In this document: positions 54,441 through 64,000 of the stretch, one piece after another
Layout: the number at the start of each line of letters is the position of its first letter
Numbering within the stretch: position 1 is the stretch's first letter
NCBI RefSeq assembly: GCF_963678635.1
Contig: NC_087068.1
Coordinates: 44,433,013-44,497,012 of the forward strand
Source of the DNA: Symsagittifera roscoffensis
Lineage: Eukaryota > Xenacoelomorpha > Acoela > Convolutidae
Direction of reading: 5' to 3'
Length of the DNA: 64,000 nucleotides
Notes under the pieces: model-generated
Database searches by the model: none
Told to the model about the DNA's origin: nothing
Seen by the model: the letters and a program-made list of their open reading frames with translations, nothing else
Position numbers and translations under genes: made by a program

Positions 54441-55040
54441 AAAATAGGGAGAAACTTTGTATTCAGGTGTGTTTTAATGTTTTTAATATTCTTTTATTTT
54501 CCACGCTAACCCAGCTACCACAAATAATCAATAAAAAGAGTTGAGCAATATATCATATTCTATATCGAAAGAGGTTGAAAAAATCTAAAAAACTGTTCCC
54601 AGTTATGAAAAAAAAAACCAATTTGAAATTTTTGGTTTTTCTTCTTTTTTGATCAGGCTTACAATAGCTTCTTTTAATGGCACAAAAGCTGACACTAGCC
54701 AAAGTTTGAAATTTAAATTTTTTTTTAAACTTGGGTTGTTTCAAGCATTATAGCGCTTTTTTGGAATCAAAAACTTCAAAAGTTCGAAAAACTGGAAAAA
54801 GTTTTGAAAAAAATTTTGAGATGTTTCTTTTTCTATTTTTTTTTGTATCATTTGTTTTTCATATTGCTTATTTATTTATGATTTAACTGTGATTGCCCAA
54901 TATGCCTAATTCGTATTTTTTTGTTCAGCCCGCCATTTTTATCACACCACGACGAAAATAACAACATTTTATCAAAAAAAATTTTTTATTGTTTTTCTTA
55001 AGGCTATGGTCAGAACATTCTATGCTACTTGCACAGTAAC
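54441..55040 (+). mobile_element. T-subfamily repeat, copy 1
   Basis: Aligns in pieces with 63282-63912: aaactttgtattcaggtgtg, ttttggtttttcttc, gatcaggcttacaatagctt, tatcacaccacgacgaaaat, and the end ggtcagaacattctatgcta. Confidence 0.55.
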
Positions 55041-56402
55041 CGGCTATCAATGTATACCATCTGCTCTCAAGATCAAGAATCAAATTTCGTGGTGGCGAAT
55101 AATCCACAGCCAGCCATTTTTATCTCATAAAATTGAACACTATTTTGACAATCTTTTTTTTTGTAAAAAAAAAAAACGATTTGCAATGATAGCTCTAGTT
55201 GTCAGTTAGGATAGTCGGTATAAATTGTTGCGACAATTTTAGAACCGTCTTAATTTTTTTGAAAGGATTCAGGATTTACTTGAATGGAATTTTTTTCTTA
55301 ATCAAAGGCATCAACGCTTGGAATACAAAATTAAGCAGTTATTTATTTTTCCAGCGAACATTTTTTGTAAATAGGAGGCGTTTGAATATTTATCTTTATA
55401 GCAAACATAACAACAACTAGCTGAAGCAAGCTGAAGGGCAGTCCAAACATTCCAAAAGTAGACATTTCAAAAAGCACACAGTTTCTTTTTTTCTATTGTT
55501 GTAAATAACTATTTCCCCGCCCTTTTCAAAGCTTTTTTTTTGATAAATAGAAAAAGTATGTTTTCATTAAACCTTTGAAAAAGAACAAATATTCCTTAAT
55601 TTTTTTTTATTTTAAAGGGTTATTAGAGCAAAATAAATTGGAATCGGTATCTTTTGAGGTATTTTTGTTTTTTATTGATAGAGCAGAACTATATTTTTCT
55701 TTTGTTGATATTCAATCTATATTGCGTCATCTTCTATCTCTTTATTATAAAACTAAAACTTCTTTCCCGCCCAATTTTTATTACTTTAAAGTTAAGTGTA
55801 TTCTCACGAAAAGTTTTTGGTCCCATTTGGCTTCCAAGAAATTCAACAATTTGCTCTATTTCATAAAAAATGTCCAATTACCCGGAAAAGAGGTGAATTG
55901 CGATATAGCTCTACAAAACTTAAACGTTATTTCAACTATAATGACCTGAAATTTGAAAGAACAATAATCTTGTTGAGTCATTTCTGTGCGTCTAAAAGTT
56001 TTGAAATCAAAATACCTTTCGCTTACGTTTCCTCAATTGTGGGGGTTTGGAATTCGAGTAGTCTGTGAGCCATGCAGAAGTTATTGCAAGTTCTGTAAAT
56101 ATTGTTTTTGCAAAAATTTTCTGGAAGTTATATTCAACTAATAAAAAATATGGAATTTAAATGGAATATAATCAATTATTATGGCGTTTAGAGGATTGTG
56201 ATCAAAGAAAGTCCGGCCCGGGTGCATTCAAATCATTTGATAGTAACTCAGGGAACTGTAGCTGCTGCGCTGTGTAGAAAATTTTAACAGAAAAGTTGCA
56301 TGGGCCTCGATCCGGAAATCTTCTGCTTTCTAGAGCGGGCTCAAAAAAATACCTATGCGGGGTCAAAAAAATGATTTTTTTTTCCAAAAAAAAGTCGGCC
56401 GA
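55041..56402. other. Non-coding spacer
   Basis: AT-rich. A decayed repeat end (gaagggcagtccaaacattc, near 55433) is present. No gene supported despite a 124-codon frame at 55575-55949. Confidence 0.4.
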
Positions 56403-56578
56403 GACGATCGAGAAAGTCGAAACATCAAATTTTGGTCGAGAAAGTCGAAACATATCTGAACTGAGTTGAACAAAGTCAAATATTTTTTAATGGGTCAAAG
56501 TTTGGTCGAGAAAGTCGAAACATATTAAAGTTTGGTCGAGAAAGTCGAAACATACCGAATTTTGGTCGAAAAAGTTAA
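56403..56578. repeat. Interrupted minisatellite 'ttggtcgagaaagtcgaaac'
   Basis: Five copies, two separated by about 45 bases of unrelated sequence. Confidence 0.8.
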
Positions 56579-56599
56579 ACTGCGCACCTCGACCCGTGT

Positions 56600-56706
56600 G
56601 ATATAGTTCAAAATTTATAGTTATTCAATATTTTTCCCAAATCATTTCGATTTTGATTAATGGGCAGTCAGAATCTTCAGGGCTTTGTCCCGATACGAGC
56701 AGTCTA
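56600..56706 (+). mobile_element. 3' fragment of an R/S repeat
   Basis: Ends gggcagtcagaatcttcagg then ctttgtcccgatacgagcag. 5' truncated. Confidence 0.6.
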
Positions 56707-59214
56707 AATAATAATGAAATAGATGTGATTGGGTCGCGTTTGAGCAAATTCGGAGATAGAAGATACCATCAAAATAAACTAAATTTAATTGATTACCTCA
56801 TTTAAACTTAAATGTCTTGAGAACATCATCAAAGCGGACTAGAAGAGCGAAGAATCTAAGATGACATGTAGGTCTCCCAATACAACCCCTCCTTGTAATC
56901 AAAAAACCACTGTGCTAGGGGTCAAACAAAAATTGTAAACAGGCCGAGAGCTTGAAAGACTCGAGACTGGTGAGAAAACAACGAAGAGTAGAAACGAGGG
57001 AAAGAGCAAACTATGACACAAAAAAGGAGGGATATTGAAAAAGAGAGGAGAAAACGAAACACAAACTGGCTGTTTTGATCTTAACCGAGAGACAAGGAGA
57101 CTTACAAAGGGGCTTACACAACATATCTGAGTCAAATCAAGTGAGTGGAACCGAGTTGAAATATATTTTGGCCGCAGTGCAACACAACATGAGAAACTGT
57201 TTTTCCTAATGAGGGCAGAATTGATGAACTCAGAGAATCAGTTAACAAACCAGAAAAGGAAGTAAGAATTCAGGATGGCCGATGGAAAATAATCGGGAGA
57301 TAGTTGAAAGGAAAAGTATAAGGAGGAAGCGAGAATGGACAAGGGGATAACATTACAACGAACACGAGACGGGATGTCAAGAAGCATTATCAGGATTAGT
57401 CATTTTGGTTTTGAGCAACCGATCTATATTTGACTTGCCCTCTAATTGTGGTGACGCAAACTCCCAACCAATGAGAGTTTAGCTGTTGTCCAGGATGTGT
57501 TTGATAATGCCAGAAACGACGAACTAGAAGTATACTCATCCTATGACTTCATGATTCTAAATCAGCAAGCGAGAAATAATAGGGGCTACAGACCTTGGCG
57601 TGAAGGTCTACAGAGGTAGAGATTTAACGTTAAAAGTGATAGGAGGAGACCGAAGAGGAGACCGAAACAAGTTTAGAGTTTTTTGCACCATTCATCTCGA
57701 AGTTGCGGTTATGATATATAAAGGGTGGACGCTGCACGAAACAAGATTTAAATATAAGACCACACAAGAAAGCTTACGCGATTGGAAACTCAGAAATTGT
57801 GCTTAAGGATTGTCAGACGCTACTTCAAATTATTACGGAAAAATTGTAGACAGGAAGTTTTTGAAAGCAAAACTACACCTCAAATCTTCTAGACAGAGAA
57901 AAAGAGAACAGAAAAAGAAGTTAAGTGAAAAATCGAAAAACAAGACAGCATAACAATGTTTAAAGGATTTACAGGTCTAACTTTTTCGAGCTCAAACTAT
58001 AAGACCACAATCAATAACTAGAATAATACTTCAAAATTATCCCGAGAGCTTTGTCTGAAGGAGTTATCAGAAATTATTCTGATTTTGTATTTTATGAAAA
58101 ACGCAAAAAAATATACAGCGGTAAAAACTCTTATCACAAGGAGCCAGACATCTAAAATTGGCTCTTATAGTCAGGAAGTCCCGACATCTTATAAGTTTAC
58201 CGAAACCCTGGGTTGACCAAAATGCTAGTTATACAATTTACATACATGTAAAAATGCTAGTCAATTCCATGAGTTCAAAAAGTTGCATGAAAGGTATATA
58301 CAATTAGTGATTTTTTATATTATATTTAGAATTTGTATAACTAGAATTTTTCCATAAACCAAAACATTTGATTTTTTTTTCACTCTAATTTCTCAAAATT
58401 TTGGCTTGTGTTTCTAACCTTTGCTTACCCATAACTAGAGAAACCAATATAGAAGGTCTTGCTTTTTTAATGTATGTGAAACGACCTAAATAGTATTAGA
58501 CTTGTCTGACAGAAATGATACAAGGAAAGCATCAAGCTTAAAATTTTAATTAAATAGGCATTGATCAAGGCATAAATAAAAATAGGCATTAATCGAGGCA
58601 TAAATAAACAAAACAAATCAGCGATTGGACTGTTTTTGAAAAAGTTATCCAGCAAAACGAAAAAAAATCAGTTTTTGTGGACTAAGTTATTGACACAAAA
58701 AACTAAGTTTTGCATAGAAAAATTTTCAAAGAAAATGTTTTTTGAGTACAAGTTTCGTTTGGGGATTGGAAAACAAAAACAAAAAAATGGGGCAATTTTG
58801 AAACACGATTTAAATTAAATAATGCTAGTCATACAGTTTTCATATATGAAAAATTTATGAATGGCAATTTTTGACAAAAGTTTTTCTTTTTTATTTATGA
58901 CAATAAACCTACATTTATGCCAAAACAGAAAAATTGTTTGAAAATTCGGTGACGCCAGTTTTGCAAAATGAGAGATTGTCCTTTAAAATTGATTATAATA
59001 GATTATAATCTCTAATTTTGCCAACTTCCAATCACAACATAATTATAATTTATAATTTAATATAAGTTTGCTGTCATTACGGAAATTAACACATGTGAGA
59101 TGTTTGTCACTTTTTTGGTTCATCTGAACACAAGTTGTAACCACGAAACAAAGTTTCAATGAGAGCGCTTCGTAATAATTGACAGCTTCCCGCAGTAATT
59201 GAAAATAATTCAGG
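56707..59214. other. Non-coding; a purine-rich decayed segment at 56840-57960
   Basis: 56840-57960 has a purine-rich + strand and GC content like the relic at 1-1855. A short frame at about 57585-57806 (TDLGVKVYRGRDLTLKVIGG onward) looks formerly coding but has no recognisable domain. The rest is AT-rich. Confidence 0.35.
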
Positions 59215-59352
59215 ATTACTGTTACTGATTGTTGCCAGTTCCGAATCGGTTACTGTTACTGATTGTTGCCAGTTCCGAATCGGTTACTGTTGCTAATTGT
59301 TGCCTGTTATTAATCGGTTACTGTTACTAATTGTTGCCAGTTACGAATCGTC
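59215..59352. repeat. Minisatellite, about 34-base unit, four copies
   Basis: ggttactgttactgattgtt then gccagttccgaatc. The first two copies are identical and the last two diverged. Confidence 0.85.
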
Positions 59353-61143
59353 GCTTGTTTGGTACAATTCTTCATCTCACGGAAAAATGGCAGCAAAAAT
59401 TCATTTAACCGACATTTTTTGTCAGACCGGGTGTTATTCGAGGTTTTTAGTCCAGCGAGGTTAAAATCTTACTGGGGGTTCACCAGGGTCCATGGTATTT
59501 ACAGGAAGCATGTAGATGGAATGGAACAGCTCCAATTTAATTGGTTGACACTTTCGGCCCGAAATTAGTCGAAATCAATTTGATTGTATGAAGCTTTTTT
59601 GTGACTGGTTTAATTTAATTATTCCAGACAATATAAAACAGATTCTTTTTTGCAGAAATCTGACCTCACTTTTGAGTTATTCATCATGATAATGATTTTA
59701 TTGTTAAGACAGCAAAATGGCCTCAAGCTTTTGCGTCAAAGGAAACAAGACCATAAAAAGACTCTTATTTAGTGTCCGTTTAGCTAAGGGCGAATTTCCG
59801 TAAAATTTTACCTTTTTCCCAGTAATCAATCCTTGCTCAAGAAGAAAACTGCCTGCAGCCAATTTGCATTGGATTATTGAATTTTCCTAAGTACGTTCTC
59901 AAAGAGATCAATTTCTTCAAAAGAACAGCAAATAACTGCTGTATCAAAAAACAACCGCCTGCAAACCTCTTTTTCAATTATCAAATCTCTAATTAACCAA
60001 AAAAAATTTTCCAAAAAATGTATCTTGCATGTATCTTTTTTGTCTTTCTTTTTGCCATTTTTCACCTTCCTATGTTAAAAGTTAACATTTTCGCCTTGTT
60101 GCCAAGAAATCAATCTTGATCAGTTATGACCCTTTAATTTTGTTGGTCTTATTTCGATCAATTGTTGCCCCTTTACATTGTGTTTGTCAATCATGGAAAT
60201 TAAAAAGCACTCCTCAAAGAAAATTGACAAGAAACAAAAGCGTGAAAAAGCAATAAAATACGGTGACTAAATGCTTTGCTCCGCACTTTTCACTCGATAA
60301 GAGTTGATTTAATCAAATTTGGTGCTAAATTTTCATGATCATTTCACGAAAAGTTGTCTGGGGATTTCAGCGACTTTATTAAAAATGAAGTCAATTTTCC
60401 TCGAGCAGTTAGTTGGAAGTTACTTTGAGTGTTTGCAATTTTATTTTGCTTTTCTTTTAGGAGTGTGTCATTTTAATGAAAATTCTTTAAAAAAGTTAAT
60501 TTAGATAAAGTGATTCAGCGTCAAAATAATCTAAAACTCATCTTAACATGAAACAACTGATCTAAACTAAAATTCACGATGTCAAGATATAAAACTTTTA
60601 ATACTTTGTTGATTAACAAACTGCTTGCTAGTTTCGATGCCTCCTATGGCTCGTTGTAACGATTATCTAACCTTAGAAAGGATTAATTAGATCAATTAAA
60701 CAATCTCGTCACCCCTTCCCCAGAAATTGAACACACAGGGTCTTGCTGTGAACTTTATGAACTGTATTTTTGAAAACGCTCATTTTTTTTTCAGAAGAAA
60801 AGATAGCATGACAATTTTTCCTGTAAAAAGATGTTACTGATTGAGTTATTAAACTATAGAAGTTGCTTATAACAGATGTAGGAATTGCTCTCCGTTTTGA
60901 TAAGCACAAATTCTCATTCTTTTTATAATCATGTTCCTTAACAATTCTGGCTTGGAATTGTTGAAGATCCACCTCGTTCTGGGAACTGTTTACAAACTCT
61001 GGCAGACTAGTGTAATTGAAATGTTGATGCAGCACGTGGGTTAATTGAAAAAAATGGAGGTGCTTGTAAAGGTCTTTGGAGGTGCTTGTAAGGGTTTAGA
61101 AACCAAAAACGTATGTTTTTAGTCTGCATTCATGAAAACTATT
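59353..61143. other. Non-coding spacer
   Basis: No supported gene. A - strand frame at about 61035-60850 looks mildly coding (see rejected). Confidence 0.4.
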
Positions 61144-61660
61144 TATTGTTCCGACTTTCGATACGAAAGTAACGAAAAATTTGCGCTCGGGGGGGGTTTT
61201 TTTTCTTCAGACGAATTTCGACTTTTTAACTAGCCATTTTTGACGGAATTTTGTATATCATTCAAAAAGTATTGTTGTCTTGAGCTTAAATTTCACCTGT
61301 GATCATTTTTCGTAAAGTTATGGGGGTCTAAAGATTGCCATTTTGTCCAATTTGGGACAATTAACGCGCGATATATTTCGCGCTACTAATGCGTAAGCGG
61401 AGATTTAATCCGTCTTAGAAATCGTTGCAAATTGGTCAAAAGAAGCTTATTTGCCATAAGTGATTTGTTACAAGGAGCAAAATCTATTCTTTTGTACTTT
61501 ATATGGCTTGTGGGAAGATGATTTTCATAAAAAATTTCAAATTAAAAAAAAAATCAATTTTATTTATTACATTTAATTTTTTAAATGTTTTACTGCTCTA
61601 TAATCCTCAAAAGGCAGTCGGAACATTCAGCGCTTCCCCCACATACGAGCAGTATTGTTG
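61144..61660 (+). mobile_element. R-family repeat
   Basis: attgttccgactttcgatac to tacgagcagtattgttg, with core cgcgatatatttcgcgctac. The hairpin is degenerate (cagcgcttcccccaca). Confidence 0.65.
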
Positions 61661-62238
61661 CTTTTGCACGTATGACCAAATGTAATGAGAAGTTTGTGCA
61701 GCTCGAAAGACATTACGTTGAGCAAATCAATAATTTTTGTAACTGTATTAAATCACAGCCTTTTTTAAATTTTCTCAATAAACTTAAAGTTAAACAGATC
61801 AGATTTTTCAAAAAATACAGCTTATTCATTAACCCGTCGTTGTAAAGAATTCACGCTAAATTGTGCAAAAAAGGCAATCTTTGATTGGATAATTATTCAA
61901 TAAAATTTGAGAAATAGATTTTCAAAAATTTTGATTATAATCGAATGTAATGATTTTTTTTGTTTCGAAAATTATGGAGACTGACATCAAAATCCAAAAT
62001 AATCAATTGTTTTCTTTTTTTTACTGAGTGCGGGCATGGTTTGCGCTTAACACATTGCCTTTCTTTAATCCGTCACAATAATTTTTCCACGTTAAACTGT
62101 GGCACTTCATATTGTTTGAATAGCTCGTTACTTGATAAAAAACATGTCGCTTTGCAATAAATCAACTTGCGCGAAGGCGGTTATTTTGTCAAACGAAAAC
62201 TAGAAATTTTCAAAGTTATGAACTTTTGAACCCAGTTT
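61661..62238. other. Non-coding spacer
   Basis: Nothing recognised. Confidence 0.4.
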
Positions 62239-62758
62239 TTGTTCCGACTTTCATAACGAAAGTAACGGAATATTTGTGCTCGGGTGGGTTTTTTTCTTCA
62301 GACAAATTTTGACTTTTTAACTAGCCATTTTTGACGAAACTTTTAAATATCTTTCGAAAACTATTGTTAAGTAGAGCTTAATTTTGGAAAGATATTTTGA
62401 CTGCGATCCTTTTTTTAAAGTTATGGGGGTTTAAAGACTGCCATTTTGGCCAATTTGGGACAATTAACGCGCGATATATTTCGCGCTATTAACGCGGAAG
62501 CGGACATTTAATCAGTCTTAGAAATTGTTCCAAATTGGCTCAAGGAAGCTCATATGCCATAATTGATTTGTCACTCATCAAATTTATCACTTTGTATTTA
62601 ATATGGCGTGTGGGGGGATGTTTTTACAATTCAATATTTTTCAAAACAAGTTTAAGTTTTTTTTTTTTACACTTAATTTTTTCAAGATATTACTGCTCCA
62701 TAGACCTTAAAAAGCATTCGAGACTTTTAGGGCCTTGCGTTGATACAAGCAGTCTTAA
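62239..62758 (+). mobile_element. R-family repeat
   Basis: tgttccgactttcataacga to ttgatacaagcagtctta. The 3' part is diverged (aagcattcgagacttttagg). Confidence 0.65.
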
Positions 62759-63281
62759 GGCTAAAGTTTCGACAGCTAAAATTGACTCTCTAAATCAAGC
62801 AACAGTGCCCTCCTGCGGGACAAGATCGCAAAATATTCTCACCCATGTCATTTTTTCAAAAAAAAAGTTAAGTTTTTTTTCGATTTTCGATTTTTCCTCA
62901 ACCTAGAAAAGACTTGCAATGTTTTTATGCAATATTGCTAGGCGAGTTTTTTCACAAGTAAATAATATGACATCAGAACAGTGGACTGTTCAAAAATTAT
63001 TTCGAGAAAACTAAATAAATTTTAAAACAATTTTTGTAGTCTAACTTTTGTCCAAAATAATGCGTTTCAATACAGCGCGCGCTCTTCAAAAAAAAGTATA
63101 AATCGGCTCTCAAGGGGTTTTTTGAAAACCACAGGGGATCTTAAGTAGGAGTAGTAAAATAGTAGCAAAGGGGATCTTCGGTGTTGAGGGAGTTTAATCA
63201 TTGAGAGAAAGGGGATCCAACCACTACCGCTTGGGATTCTGCATACAACATTACTTATTAAATTAATCACAATAACCTTCT
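62759..63281. other. Non-coding spacer
   Basis: A GC-richer patch at 63100-63240 has no recognisable frame. Confidence 0.4.
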
Positions 63282-63912
63282 CGTTCCGACTATTGAAAAT
63301 GGGGAGGAACTTTGTATTCGGGTGCGTTTTATTTTTTTTTTTTCATTTGGTTTTCCATGCAAAATCAGCTATCAGAAACAATCATTGGACTGGGTTGAAT
63401 GATAAATCATAGTAAAGCTTTTTCAGTCGTGATTGGAACGACTTTAAAAATTTTGGAAACAGTTTTCCCGGTGTCGAGAAAAACTGGTTTGAAATTATTG
63501 GTTTTTCGTCTAATTTCGATCAGGTGAGCAGGCTTACATTAGCTTACTTATGCTTGAACCTTGAAAATTTAGTTTCACTCAGATGAAGTTAATTTTTGAG
63601 GTTTTTAGCATCATTGGAGGAATCAAACAGTTTTTAGTATCATTGGAGTTTTTAGCATCAGTGGGGCATAAGTTTCGAAAAATTAAAAAGTATTTATTTT
63701 GTTTTTGGTTTTTTTTGTTTTTCTTGTTATTTATCTTCAAAAATTGTTTTCCGTTTTGCATATTTCACAATGAATGACAAAAATACCTAAGCTCTACTTT
63801 TTTACTCAGATTCTTTTATCACACCACGCCGAAAAAATGACACAAATTAGGAAAAATGACTATAGTTACTTTTTAAGACTGGTCGGAACTTTCTGTGCTA
63901 CTTGCTATCCTT
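63282..63912 (+). mobile_element. T-subfamily repeat, copy 2
   Basis: Starts cgttccgactattgaaaatg and ends ggtcggaactttctgtgcta then cttgctatcc, directly at a palindrome centre. Confidence 0.55.
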
Positions 63913-64000
63913 AAGGATAGCAAGTAGCACAGAAAGTTCCGACCAGTCTTAAAAAGTTACAACAGCCATTTTTCCTAATTTGTGTCATTTTTCGGCGTGG
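63824..64000. repeat. Long imperfect palindrome at the window end
   Basis: Arms of 88-89 bases around ccttaagg (axis about 63912). They differ by one A/T-run length change and several substitutions near 63875/63954. The right arm runs off the window and is the inverted end of another T copy. Confidence 0.85.

Noticed and set aside
60709-61035. - strand ORF with two N-glycosylation-like sites, considered as the GPCR N-terminal exon
   Set aside because: No convincing acceptor or donor, and no TM1-5 exons between it and the TM6-7 exon.
63824-64000. Terminal palindrome as a chimeric read or assembly artefact
   Set aside because: The arms differ at several positions and by one indel, which is not expected from a simple fold-back copy, though spanning reads would be needed to be certain.

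Overview
The window is a stretch of AT-rich animal DNA, most likely an invertebrate with large, TE-filled introns. Evidence is phase-matched GT-AG introns, a split rhodopsin-family GPCR gene, two kinds of animal LINE, decayed Ty3/gypsy sequence and many short non-autonomous repeats. I cannot name the species. There are no bacterial-type operons and no tRNA, rRNA or CRISPR loci that I can support.

The centrepiece is a complete, apparently very young, giant Ty3/gypsy-class endogenous retroelement on the + strand (17007-35860, 18,854 bp). Its two 408-bp LTRs match base for base by eye, start TG, end CA, and are flanked by the same 4-bp duplication (TTAA). Inside, in order, are a primer-binding site with a long tRNA-like match, a 1.2-kb structured leader, a small basic protein ORF, and one uninterrupted 2661-codon Gag-Pol (Gag, CCHC knuckle, DSGA protease, YLDD reverse transcriptase, RNase H, DDE integrase, GPY/F). 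These are followed by two tiny ORFs, two small membrane-protein ORFs, a 378-codon open frame with no ATG, an 872-aa envelope-like glycoprotein, and a 599-aa protein of unknown function. A 1.5-kb 3' region rich in stem-loops ends the internal part. Four gene junctions are exact ATGA stop/start overlaps and two others overlap by 13 and 26 nt, which suggests coupled (termination-reinitiation) translation. The accessory proteins and this compact expression layout are the best candidate for an undescribed system here.

The element sits antisense inside a 24.3-kb intron of a GPCR gene on the - strand. The penultimate exon recognised (41063-41253) carries TM6-TM7 with NPIIY. The last coding exon (16248-16740) carries the cytoplasmic tail. 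Their splice phases match, rejoining a Lys codon. Without the insertion the intron would be about 5.5 kb. Upstream exons were not found and probably lie beyond the window.

Other regions: 1-1855 holds a purine-rich, frame-shifted coding relic of unknown family. 3340-6905 (-) is a decayed jockey/CR1-like LINE with a PHD-type ORF1 and an EN-RT ORF2. 7060-10185 (-) holds three fragments of a second LINE family whose C-terminal endonuclease-like domain is recognisable. 44400-46400 (-) is a decayed gypsy-type pol whose YLDD box reads FLDG. From 36 kb to the end the sequence is mostly intronic and repeat-derived. It contains at least a dozen copies of a dispersed family (R/S/T subfamilies) with subterminal inverted repeats and a 3' hairpin, resembling Helentron-associated elements (HINE/DINE-1 type), plus several minisatellites and a long imperfect palindrome at the very end.
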